Below are positions 8,761 to 16,923 of a DNA stretch of 34,771 bases, in pieces. Position 1 is the first letter of the stretch. Every line of letters starts with the position of its first letter. The position numbers and the translations under genes are program-made. Source of the DNA: an uncultured Eubacteriales bacterium. Its GTDB lineage: Bacteria; Bacillota; Clostridia; Peptostreptococcales; Anaerovoracaceae. Under the pieces are notes generated by a model that was given only the letters and a program-made list of their open reading frames with translations, was not told the DNA's origin and made no database searches. The stretch lies in NCBI GenBank assembly GCA_900542565.1, contig UQOC01000021.1:1-34771 (forward strand), read 5' to 3'.

Positions 8761-9965
8761 AATCCCTCACACTTCCTTTCAACAGCAGCAGGTCCATGCA
8801 TGAGCCAGGTCTCCTTAAGATCTCTTTCCATTTTTTTTAAACCCTCTGTGTATTCATCATAATTATTCAGGATATGATGGCAACATTCCTGAAGCTCATC
8901 CTTGCTTACAGGCCTGCGTCTGGCCATGATTCCTCCGTGATTTTTTTCTACTGCCAATGCCGTCTGATAATCCGGAAAATTTGCAGGTATCATTACCATT
9001 GGCGTGTGCGCGTATATAGCTTCTCTCACACCCGTAATTCCTCCGTGAGTAATGAATATCTTGCTGACTGAAAGTATTTTTTTCTGATCTGTATATGAGA
9101 GTATGTCCATATTATTATCCGCAAAACTGTTTTCTTTCAGCACAGCGCTTATGCAAGAGCTGCCCCCGCAGCTTACGGTTATGTGTTCCGGAAAAGCCCG
9201 CAGAGCAACTAATGTGTCATATAGCAAAAATGCTCCATAACTTTCTGATACCGTGCCTCTGCTGACATAAATGCCCTCGCGTTTTTCCGATTTGGGAATA
9301 TCTGTATAAAACCCTATGAACTCATGTGTCTTTGAAATTTTATCCGGCTCATCCTGCAAGGCAGGCGAAATATATGCAAAAGAAAGGTTGTTACTTTTTG
9401 CATTTTTCTCTCGCTTCCTGCTTATGGAAACAATTTGCTCATAACTTGTATCTCCGGGATATGACGGCCTCAGTATCTCACGGTAAAAACCTTTAAAGCT
9501 TTCACTACGCCATATATCCGGAGCATATACAGATGAATTTATTTCTATCTGGGGGCATGGCATGCTTTTTCTGACAGCAGCAGTAAAGCATGCATGAGCG
9601 TCATACAATATGATATCGGGACAAAATTCACTGATTTCCCTGCTTATGGCCCTGAGCAGGATTTCTTCCATATCTGAGTCTATCTGTTCTTTTAAAAGGA
9701 TTTTTCTGCTGTCTGTCATATATGAAAAATAATCATATGCAGCCCTGTTACGGTCATGCTGAAATGTATGGCCGTTTTGACAATATTCTGCGATTTTTTC
9801 CGGATAATCGCGCCATGCGATGTTGCCGGCAGGCAATAAGCATGCAAACCTGCTGTCTCCATATATCATTAAATTGATACCCTTTGATGCCAGATAGCGT
9901 ATAAGGGCAACATTTGTAAAGAAATGGCCGGCATACGGCATGAGAAACACGAGAATGTTTTTCAT
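8748..9965 (-). CDS. GT1-family glycosyltransferase (UDP-glycosyltransferase/MGT type)
   Basis: 405 residues, close to the usual GT-B size of antibiotic glycosyltransferases. The N-terminus (MKNILVFLMPYAGHFFTNVALIRYLASKG, shown here only as MKNILVFLMPYAGH then NVALIRYLASKG) is the typical acceptor-domain start with G-H-x-x-x. The C-terminal donor site shows ITHGGITGVREAI (about residue 303) followed by TPMVMIPANFPDYQTA, the GT1 signature for nucleotide-sugar binding. It starts at ATGA, overlapping the stop of the repeat protein, and runs into the NRPS fusion gene. The nucleotidyltransferase domain of that neighbour could supply the sugar donor. Substrate is unknown; glycosylation of the peptide product or a lipid carrier are both open. 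Confidence 0.85.
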   Translation of the reverse strand: MKNILVFLMPYAGHFFTNVALIRYLASKGINLMIYGDSRFACLLPAGNIAWRDYPEKIAEYCQNGHTFQHDRNRAAYDYFSYMTDSRKILLKEQIDSDMEEILLRAISREISEFCPDIILYDAHACFTAAVRKSMPCPQIEINSSVYAPDIWRSESFKGFYREILRPSYPGDTSYEQIVSISRKREKNAKSNNLSFAYISPALQDEPDKISKTHEFIGFYTDIPKSEKREGIYVSRGTVSESYGAFLLYDTLVALRAFPEHITVSCGGSSCISAVLKENSFADNNMDILSYTDQKKILSVSKIFITHGGITGVREAIYAHTPMVMIPANFPDYQTALAVEKNHGGIMARRRPVSKDELQECCHHILNNYDEYTEGLKKMERDLKETWLMHGPAAVERKCEGLCGD

Positions 9966-10366
9966 AGTCTGTACACTTTCTCCGCTTCTTTTTCGGGCAC
10001 ATATATGATAATATCCCCCTCAGCGGACGGTTTGAGCCAATGTCCATCCGGTTTTTCGGTTATTGCATCTGTTTGAGTTCCTCTGTAGGAGACGCCTCCC
10101 TTTACTCTTATCATTACCGTCTCCCCTTCAGGGATACCGTCTTTAGTCCTTTGCATGTTTTGTTTTTCTTTGTCATTTCCTGCCTGATATTCTTCTTTTG
10201 TTCCGTCCTGGTGAATGACAGACATGATATGATCTGCCGCAAAATAAATTTCCATTTCTGATCCTGAGCTTGGTTTAATACTCCTCCATTGTCTGTCTTT
10301 GCACTCTTTTTCAAGGCCTGCAAAAGAAATCCCTCTGTCCGTAGTTATCATTACATATCCCTTCAT
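9962..10366 (-). CDS. Small protein made of two tandem beta-rich repeats (unrecognised)
   Basis: 134 residues. The start at ATG 10366 is supported by GGAGG seven bases upstream and overlaps the radical SAM stop (TAATG). The sequence contains an internal duplication. Residues about 5-50 carry VMITTDRGISFAGL, later WRSIKPSSGSEMEIYF; residues 84-134 carry VMIRVKGGVSYRG, later HWLKPSAEGDIIIYV. The shared pattern is V-M-I-x-x-x-x-G-[IV]-S-[FY]-x-G, a spacer, then W-x-x-K-P-S, then an I-Y beta strand, ending in a short helix. The linker (residues about 55-83) is polar and charged. There is no signal peptide or membrane segment. I do not know the family. Its place between the radical SAM enzyme and the glycosyltransferase suggests an accessory or binding role. 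Confidence 0.7.
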   Translation of the reverse strand: MKGYVMITTDRGISFAGLEKECKDRQWRSIKPSSGSEMEIYFAADHIMSVIHQDGTKEEYQAGNDKEKQNMQRTKDGIPEGETVMIRVKGGVSYRGTQTDAITEKPDGHWLKPSAEGDIIIYVPEKEAEKVYRL

Positions 10367-11691
10367 TATCTAGCCTCCTGCTGATTGAGCGCCATAAGTT
10401 TACCGGCTCTGGCATAAAAATCCAAAAGCATATCAGTATCAAAATTATCTGTTTTGATCACAGGGCCATACATATCAAGCTGCGCATATGTATTAACTGT
10501 AAAGCACATTCCAAGATCCTGCATGTTCTCATATTGATATGTTCCAGGGAAAGGGGTATTTAGTCCGTAAACGACATCTATACAAGCACCGTGTCTTTTT
10601 TTCAGTTCTTCCATAAAATTCAGGGTGTCTTCCATCGTCCCTTCTGTATCGCAATAATGTCCGAACATGAAACTGCCCGCCACATGTATTCCGGCATCTA
10701 TGGTTTGTTCAATTATATAGCGCGCATCATCAAGGTCCATGTTTTTCCTTATTTTATCGAGTACCTGCTGATTGCCGCTTTCCAGTCCAAACTGGATTCG
10801 CCTGCATCCTGCCCTTTTCATGCCTTCAAGGATATCCGCGTTTTTTACCATGGAATCCACCCTCGATTCACAGCGCCATGATATTTTAATACCGCATTTA
10901 TCACATAACTGTATAAATCGCTCTACCCTATTTTTGAAGACAGTAAATGTATCATCCGAATAAAAAACTTCTTTGCGTTTTGAACTTTCATCCAGTACCA
11001 TCAGTGTTTCAAGGAATACATTTTCTATATCTCTTATCCGGTACTTTCCTCCTGACATGGCAGGGGCAGCACAATATATACATCTGCCCGGACAGCCGCG
11101 GCTTGAATAAATTGTGGCAGTGTGAGCTTCAAGGGATTCAGGCACCGTATGCCTGTCGATGACAGGCAACAGGTCCAAATTTTCCGTATTGCGCCTCGGA
11201 GCTCCATATTGATACTGTCCATCCTTGTCAAGATAGATAAGCCCGTTTATTTCACTGAATTTTATCAATTTCTGATCTGTTCTTATAGCTTCAAGCAGTT
11301 CAAGCTGGCTTTGCTCTCCGTCTCCCATATCTATAAAATCAACATATCTCTTGCGCATACAGTACTCAGGCTCAAGGGTAGGATGAGGACCTCCAAGAGC
11401 GATAAAAGCATCTGGATAACGACGCTTAAAATATCTGCACATATTAAATGTCGCATCTACATTTTCTGTATATACAGAAAATCCTATCATCAGAGGATCC
11501 ATCTCTTCTATGATCTTGTTTATTTCTTCTGTCTGATAATTCCTGATGCTCAGATCTATGATCCTGACATTGTATCCGTGGAGCCTGAGAGTAGTGGCGA
11601 TAGACATTAGCCCAAGGGGCGGCATATAATTGCTTCGAGCCAGTTCCCGGTTATCACAGTTGGATTTAATTATATAAATTACGCTTGCCAT
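10366..11691 (-). CDS. Cobalamin-binding-type radical SAM enzyme
   Basis: 441 residues from ATG 11691 (MASVIYIIKSN), chosen because GGAGG lies a few bases upstream; the frame extends 14 codons further into the dehydrogenase gene without an SD. The N-terminal domain (about 1-150) has the B12-binding fold pattern: MPPLGLMSIA, GYNVRIIDLS, IGFSVYTENVDAT and ALGGPHPTLEPE; there is no DxHxxG, as is normal for this class. The radical SAM motif is CPGRCIYC at about residues 199-206, followed by the usual barrel including GCRRIQFGLESGN. The last part, about residues 375-441, is variable. Such enzymes methylate unactivated carbons or do other radical chemistry. Within this operon it most likely acts on the peptide or on the amino acid/sugar unit of the neighbouring genes. 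Confidence 0.88.
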   Translation of the reverse strand: MASVIYIIKSNCDNRELARSNYMPPLGLMSIATTLRLHGYNVRIIDLSIRNYQTEEINKIIEEMDPLMIGFSVYTENVDATFNMCRYFKRRYPDAFIALGGPHPTLEPEYCMRKRYVDFIDMGDGEQSQLELLEAIRTDQKLIKFSEINGLIYLDKDGQYQYGAPRRNTENLDLLPVIDRHTVPESLEAHTATIYSSRGCPGRCIYCAAPAMSGGKYRIRDIENVFLETLMVLDESSKRKEVFYSDDTFTVFKNRVERFIQLCDKCGIKISWRCESRVDSMVKNADILEGMKRAGCRRIQFGLESGNQQVLDKIRKNMDLDDARYIIEQTIDAGIHVAGSFMFGHYCDTEGTMEDTLNFMEELKKRHGACIDVVYGLNTPFPGTYQYENMQDLGMCFTVNTYAQLDMYGPVIKTDNFDTDMLLDFYARAGKLMALNQQEAR

Positions 11692-11704
11692 TTTTTCCTC
11701 CATC

Positions 11705-12484
11705 TTATAAAGCTGTATATCCTCCATCGACAATAATATTCTGACCTGTTATCATGGACGCTTTGCTGCTGGATACAAACAGCACCGCATTTGCTATATC
11801 ATCTGGTGCGGCATATCTTCTGAGAGGTATGCCATGCAAAAGTTTTCTTTTGAATTCCGCACTCATAAGTGTCTCTTTATTATCATCATTGATAATATAT
11901 GTAGGCGATACGGCATTTACACGCACGCCGAATGCGGACCAGTCTGCCGCCAGCGCTCTTACAAGACCGCACAAAGCGCTTTTGCTCGTACAATAAGCCG
12001 CACGCATTACATTTCCCACAACCCCGTGCTGAGATGACAGGAACACAATACTTCCGCTTCGTCCTATAAGAGAATCTGCGCCAATGCGTTGCGTAATAAA
12101 AAATGCCCCCTTTAAATTGAGGTTAAGAGTATAATCCCACGCTTCTTCAGTAACTTCTGTCGCTTTTTGCAGTATATTTATCCCTGCGTTATTTACAAGT
12201 ACATCTACGCCGCACGCTTCGCGTCTGATCTTCTCTGTCATTTGCATGATGTCATGCATATCTGTAAGATCCGCACAGTATATTCTTATTTTTATATTTT
12301 TAAAAGTCCTGCTCAGATGATCTGCCATTTCTTCCAGTTTTGTTTTTTTATCTGGTATGTCTGTAAGAATAAGTTCTTCTGCGCAAGATTGGCCATACGC
12401 CTCAGACAGAGCTGTTCCCACATGGCCTGCTGCACCGGTTATCATAACCGTTTTACCTTTAAATTCTATTTCCAATTTCTTCAC
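11705..12484 (-). CDS. Short-chain dehydrogenase/reductase, candidate threonine oxidase of the pathway
   Basis: 259 residues, classical SDR length. It starts at GTG 12484, coupled to the permease stop (GTGA overlap); the first in-frame ATG would cut away the first strand of the Rossmann fold. The cofactor loop TGAAGHVG is at about 16-23, NNAGI at about 91, catalytic Ser in the FLSSQHG strand, and Y-C-T-S-K at about 163-167, so the Ser/Tyr/Lys triad is complete. The C-terminus (ITGQNIIVDGGYTAL) is standard. In daptide biosynthesis a dehydrogenase oxidises the C-terminal Thr side chain so that the beta-keto acid loses CO2. SDR enzymes are known threonine 3-dehydrogenases, so this is the best candidate here. 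That role is inferred from context. Confidence 0.88.
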   Translation of the reverse strand: MKKLEIEFKGKTVMITGAAGHVGTALSEAYGQSCAEELILTDIPDKKTKLEEMADHLSRTFKNIKIRIYCADLTDMHDIMQMTEKIRREACGVDVLVNNAGINILQKATEVTEEAWDYTLNLNLKGAFFITQRIGADSLIGRSGSIVFLSSQHGVVGNVMRAAYCTSKSALCGLVRALAADWSAFGVRVNAVSPTYIINDDNKETLMSAEFKRKLLHGIPLRRYAAPDDIANAVLFVSSSKASMITGQNIIVDGGYTAL

Positions 12485-13704
12485 CCTTGTTTAAATTTAA
12501 ATTCCTTAACTGTACCATAATGAACAGCGCCTCTGCAAAAGAATCTCGAGCCGATAACCGCAAAGACTATTGCTGTGCTATAAAGTATTGCAGCTGATAA
12601 ACACAATTCTCCCATTGAGGAAAATCCCATCATATATCTGACGAACATTACTGACGGAGAAGTAAAAGGTATGTATGAAAATATGCTCATCATAACGCTG
12701 TCTGATTCAAGGGCAAATATGCATATGAAGAACTGCACCATTGCCATCATTTCCACAGGCACTATGGTCGTTGTCAGATCATCGTTTTTATTTACTATGG
12801 AAGCAATGGCCGTGTTTATAAATGAATACAGCATAAAACCGCCGATAAACATTATCAGGAACGCGGCTGTTTCATCAAAATTCATTGCAGACATAGTTAT
12901 GCCCATTTCTCCAAGAGAGGACATATCAAGTCCGGATATATTAAATGAAACGCCAAAGCATATCACCACGAGAGAAAGCTGTATCAGACCGCTCAGGCCG
13001 ATTGCTATCGTAACTCCCATATAAAAAGGCAGCGGTCTTATGGATGTCATAACTATTTCCATAACTTTGTTTGTCTTCAATGCGGCCACTTCTGTCCCGG
13101 ATGAGCTTGAATACATTACGATAGCCAGTACCATCAGCATGAACAGTATATAGGTAGTCCAGAAATTCTGAGGTTTGCCGGCTGGCGTAATTTCTTCAAA
13201 TCCAATCTGCCTGCTGGCTTCTTCAAACATTTCGGGCGATATTCCAAGCCTGCCGATATTCACCTGCGTATAAATATTCTGAGTTAAATTTATGAGGGCC
13301 GTCTGATCTGCGGCGCTAAGGTCTCCGTTGTTATATACCGTAAGTTTGACATCGTCGCCATCCTTGCTGAAAACCGCATATGCCCCGCCGTTTTCTTCAA
13401 TATCTGTCAGCATGTCTTCTTTTGAAATGGATGTATCATCCGATAATACAGGCTTTACTCCTGTAAAATAGTCTTCATCCACTGAATCTGATACGAGATA
13501 TCCTGCAAATATGCCTGTTTTATCTATAATACGCAGTTCTTCTTTTTCCTGGCCGTTTACTATTCCATCAACGATAAAGCATGAAGCGATGCTTGCTATG
13601 CATAATATCACCGTAACTATGATATAAGCTCTGCTCTTCATTTCTTTTTTTATGTAATGCTGAAAGACGATAGCAAAATCTTTCCATGAAAACTTTTTAT
13701 TCAT
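12481..13704 (-). CDS. ABC-2 type transporter permease (NatB-like)
   Basis: 407 residues. The start is taken as ATG 13704 (MNKKFSWKDF) with GGAGG upstream, inside the last codons of the ATPase gene; the frame is open six codons further. It has one N-terminal membrane helix (about residues 23-45), a 130-residue extracytoplasmic domain rich in Asp and Thr, and then five or more helices including TTYILFMLMVLAIVMY and a TSIRPLPFYMG coupling segment. This is the NatB/ABC2_membrane_3 layout. With the ATPase next to it, it forms the export system of the cluster or a self-protection pump. Confidence 0.85.
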   Translation of the reverse strand: MNKKFSWKDFAIVFQHYIKKEMKSRAYIIVTVILCIASIASCFIVDGIVNGQEKEELRIIDKTGIFAGYLVSDSVDEDYFTGVKPVLSDDTSISKEDMLTDIEENGGAYAVFSKDGDDVKLTVYNNGDLSAADQTALINLTQNIYTQVNIGRLGISPEMFEEASRQIGFEEITPAGKPQNFWTTYILFMLMVLAIVMYSSSSGTEVAALKTNKVMEIVMTSIRPLPFYMGVTIAIGLSGLIQLSLVVICFGVSFNISGLDMSSLGEMGITMSAMNFDETAAFLIMFIGGFMLYSFINTAIASIVNKNDDLTTTIVPVEMMAMVQFFICIFALESDSVMMSIFSYIPFTSPSVMFVRYMMGFSSMGELCLSAAILYSTAIVFAVIGSRFFCRGAVHYGTVKEFKFKQG

Positions 13705-14437
13705 TTTTGTTTTCCTCCCCAATCAGACTGAGAAATATGTCCTGAAGCGACTCGTCAGGCCGTCCGTCGCCGGATGACCTTGCCTGCCTGAGGGAATTGA
13801 CAGGGCCATAATAAAGCCTGCGTGAACGATCAATAATACATATATCCTCACATACCTGCTCTATAAGCGAAAGCTGGTGACTCGAAACAAGTACGCATTT
13901 TCCATTATCTCTCAGTTCTATCAGCAAATCCATGACCATCTGCATATTGACGGGATCAAGGCCGCTGAAAGGCTCATCCAATATGATCACATCTGGATCA
14001 TGGATAAGACTTGCGATTATCTGTATCTTTTGCTGGTTCCCTTTTGACAGGCTTTCCAACGGTCTTTTTTTGTATTGCCCTATGTCAAATTTTCCAAGCC
14101 AGTAATCAATGGCTTTGTCAGCATTTTTTGCCGTCATTCCTTTTAAACATCCAAAAAACATAAGCTGCTCGTTTACTTTTTCCTTTGGAAACATTCCTCT
14201 TTCCTCAGCCAGGTATCCCGTTCTTTTAAGATCCAGCGGCCTGTCCAGTCCATTTATTATAATCTGGCCTTTATCCATCGGAATAAGCCCAAGTAACGAT
14301 CTTATGGTGGTCGTTTTGCCTGAACCGTTTCTGCCTACCAAAGCTGTCAGTTTTCCGCTGCCAAAAGAAAAGCTCAAAGAGTCCACCGCACATAACTGAC
14401 CATAATATTTTGTCAGTCCTGTTATTTCTATTTTCAT
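13697..14437 (-). CDS. ABC transporter ATP-binding protein (NatA-like)
   Basis: 246 residues, the normal size for a single nucleotide-binding domain. Walker A GRNGSGKTT at about 35-43, signature LSKGNQQK at about 128-136, Walker B VIILDEPFSGLDP at about 150-162, and the switch His in VSSHQLS. Start ATG 14437 is preceded by AAAGGAG. It pairs with the permease that overlaps its 3' end by eight bases. The likely role is export of the mature peptide or immunity. Confidence 0.93.
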   Translation of the reverse strand: MKIEITGLTKYYGQLCAVDSLSFSFGSGKLTALVGRNGSGKTTTIRSLLGLIPMDKGQIIINGLDRPLDLKRTGYLAEERGMFPKEKVNEQLMFFGCLKGMTAKNADKAIDYWLGKFDIGQYKKRPLESLSKGNQQKIQIIASLIHDPDVIILDEPFSGLDPVNMQMVMDLLIELRDNGKCVLVSSHQLSLIEQVCEDICIIDRSRRLYYGPVNSLRQARSSGDGRPDESLQDIFLSLIGEENKNE

Positions 14438-14454
14438 GTTGCTCCTTTCCGCTG

Positions 14455-15648
14455 TTACATCATTTGTACAAGTCTGTCGTAATCTTTTGTAATGAGATTC
14501 CAGTCATATTTCAGTGTTCTTGCAAAGTCGAACAGCATAATGGCCATGCCCACACAGATCACTCCAATCCTCACATTATCCGTCACTGGTAATCTTGTAC
14601 TTATAGTATAGATATTGTAACCCCAGAAAACCGGTTTAAAGAAAAGAGATAAGACACCATAAACAGCCAGTCCCCTTCGCCGTGCCGATGATACTTTGAG
14701 GCTGTCTATTTTTTCTCTGTTAAAAAATGTTGCGTATGCCATAAGGACGCCCTTGTCCATCAGATTTGTTATATCTAAAAGCGCGCTCAAGAACCAGTAT
14801 CCATCCAATTTGACCAGTGGGATCAGATTATACAGACTGACGAGTATACTGGAAATCGCAAAGTAATAAAGAGGAATCACTATTATTCCCGCATAGGTCA
14901 GTATGAAGGCTGCCAGCAGGGCTCCTGTGCCAAGAAATGAGTTTATGTAAACGCCTGCCAGCGCTACCTTGCCCCTCTGTTTTCGGTTTTTTATCTTATA
15001 CACATCTGTTACATCGCAGTATACGCATGGTATGAGGAAAAAAAGCAATATTCCCATGGAGCGGATTGTTCCTCCATATTTTTTGCATACTACGGCGTGT
15101 GCAAGCTCATGCGCCGCCAGACTGACTAAAAGCAGCACAATAGTGATAATAATATCAGATAATGTAAAAGTCAGGGTAAATCCTGACATATTGCTTCCGC
15201 CATATGAAAACGCATTTATTACACTGTAAGCAGTTATGCCGATACAGGCTGCCGCCATTATTATAAAAATAACTGCCGCAGTTTTCGTAAAAAACTTTGA
15301 ATAAATCGGATAAACAGTATCTATCACTTTTTCAACATTTAACTCTACAAGCTTGATCTTTGTTAAATCTAAGTGTTTTTTGCTTTTATCTTCCGGATGA
15401 CTCTGGTCTCCTATGAATCCCCATTGTTCAAATTTTTCATCCAGAACCTTCTGCAGCCGTTCAGGTATTTTATTGCTGTATCTGCTGCCTTCCAGCGCCG
15501 GACCGCTCAGTCTTTCCATCAAATATCCCGTTTCTGAGCTTCCGAGTCTTACATACCGGCCTGAACTTGTATTTTTTACAAGATAGAACAGCTCATCGGA
15601 GCCTTCCCTCTTGTCCTCGATTATCTCCAGATGTCCGATTCTCACCAT
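14455..15648 (-). CDS. M50-family intramembrane metalloprotease (daptide protease-like)
   Basis: 397 residues. The first ~110 residues are cytoplasmic and include SSGRYVRLGSSETGYLMERL, which resembles the PqqD/RRE-like N-terminal region found in peptide-processing M50 proteins. Membrane helices follow from about residue 115. The zinc motif is AAHELAHAVV (HExxH at about 179-183) and the third ligand region is NLIPLVKLDGYW (about 271-282). Both are intact. Start ATG 15648 is 13 bases from the aminotransferase stop, with GGAGAGGAAG upstream. Daptide clusters carry an M50 protease of this kind, thought to remove the leader at the membrane, and the hydrophobic precursor cores fit that. It could alternatively give immunity. 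Confidence 0.85.
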   Translation of the reverse strand: MVRIGHLEIIEDKREGSDELFYLVKNTSSGRYVRLGSSETGYLMERLSGPALEGSRYSNKIPERLQKVLDEKFEQWGFIGDQSHPEDKSKKHLDLTKIKLVELNVEKVIDTVYPIYSKFFTKTAAVIFIIMAAACIGITAYSVINAFSYGGSNMSGFTLTFTLSDIIITIVLLLVSLAAHELAHAVVCKKYGGTIRSMGILLFFLIPCVYCDVTDVYKIKNRKQRGKVALAGVYINSFLGTGALLAAFILTYAGIIVIPLYYFAISSILVSLYNLIPLVKLDGYWFLSALLDITNLMDKGVLMAYATFFNREKIDSLKVSSARRRGLAVYGVLSLFFKPVFWGYNIYTISTRLPVTDNVRIGVICVGMAIMLFDFARTLKYDWNLITKDYDRLVQMM

Positions 15649-15660
15649 AGCTTCCTCTCC

Positions 15661-16923
15661 TTAAACTATTCTGCGTAAAACAGACAGGATCTGCCCGCTG
15701 TATTTTTCTATTTCACTTTTACTAATGATAAACGGAGGGAAAAAACTGATGCCTCTGTTGTAGTCATCATTATTGTACATGTACACAACGATCCCTCTTT
15801 TTTTGAACAGTTCCATTATATTCAAAACATCAGCGCCCGCATAACGGCTGGGAAGATCGACTGCTATCATCAGCCCTGAATTTCTTATTTCGGCTTTACC
15901 GTTGAGCCCTTCTCGCAGCAATCCTGCGAAATATTTTCCCTTTTCCATCACATGATATTGTCCATAATCCCGCATACACTCAAGCATACCTTCAGCTGCT
16001 GCCAGCGCTAAAGCGTTGCCTCCCTGAGTGGAAAAATGCTCTATGGCCGCATCTGATTCCGTAAATTTTCCGGCGCATTCTGAGCCATACACAAGAATGC
16101 CCAAAGGAAGATAGCCATTATTGACGGCTTTAGACAGACACAGAAGATCCGGTTTAAGGCCGGCTTGCTGATACAAAAATGGTATGCCTGTTCTGCCAAA
16201 GCCTGTTGCCACTTCGTCTTCAACAAACAGTGCTCCATACTCACGACATCTGCATGCAATATAGCGGAGCACATTAAACGGCACCGGTATTATGCCTCCT
16301 GAAGCAAGTACCGGTTCTGCCATAAATCCCGCAAGATTTTCTCCATATTTATCAAAATAGCTGTCCGCACATTTCATCCATTCTTCTTCATCATCGTAGT
16401 CCTCAGGGATATCCATAAAACTTATGCCGGATAGCACAGGCTGATAATCTTTTGTTACTACCCTGTCAAGTCCGCTTACACTCATGGCCCCGTACGATGT
16501 TCCATGGTATGATATCGAAAACGCACCTATGGTTTTTTTCTGTTCACATCCGGACAGCACCTGGAACTGTCGGCATGTTTTGATCGCAGCTTCAGTCGTC
16601 TCTGATCCGCTGCATGTATAAAGCACTTTTGAAAAATCTTCTTCGCTCAGCCAGTCAATCAGCATAGATGCATATCTTTGTTGTATATCTGACTGAAAAG
16701 CAATCAGATTGTTATACGGAAGTTCTTCTAATTGTCTTATTACATGTTTTTTTATATTTTCATTGGAATAGCCAAGAGGCACATTCCATAACCCGCTGCA
16801 CATATCAATGTATTTTTTTCCATCACGGTCGTACAGATATATACCTTCTCCTTTTACCAATATGGATGACTGGGCCTGCTGGCTAAATGGAAAGCTTCCG
16901 CATATTACTCTGTCCATATTCAT
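15661..16923 (-). CDS. Class III PLP-dependent aminotransferase (daptide aminotransferase-like)
   Basis: 420 residues, full length for class III (ornithine/acetylornithine/omega) aminotransferases. Motifs: SYHGTSYGAMSVSG for phosphate binding, EDEVATGFGRTG with the pyridine-N Asp at about 234, and CLSKAVNNGYLPLG with the PLP Lys at about 265, then STQGGNALALAA. Start ATG 16923 overlaps the upstream stop (ATGA). In daptide biosynthesis an enzyme of this family aminates the C-terminal aminoketone made from Thr. Next to the precursors, methyltransferase and dehydrogenase, the same role is very likely here. An alternative is supply of an amino donor for an unrelated building block. Confidence 0.92.
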   Translation of the reverse strand: MNMDRVICGSFPFSQQAQSSILVKGEGIYLYDRDGKKYIDMCSGLWNVPLGYSNENIKKHVIRQLEELPYNNLIAFQSDIQQRYASMLIDWLSEEDFSKVLYTCSGSETTEAAIKTCRQFQVLSGCEQKKTIGAFSISYHGTSYGAMSVSGLDRVVTKDYQPVLSGISFMDIPEDYDDEEEWMKCADSYFDKYGENLAGFMAEPVLASGGIIPVPFNVLRYIACRCREYGALFVEDEVATGFGRTGIPFLYQQAGLKPDLLCLSKAVNNGYLPLGILVYGSECAGKFTESDAAIEHFSTQGGNALALAAAEGMLECMRDYGQYHVMEKGKYFAGLLREGLNGKAEIRNSGLMIAVDLPSRYAGADVLNIMELFKKRGIVVYMYNNDDYNRGISFFPPFIISKSEIEKYSGQILSVLRRIV

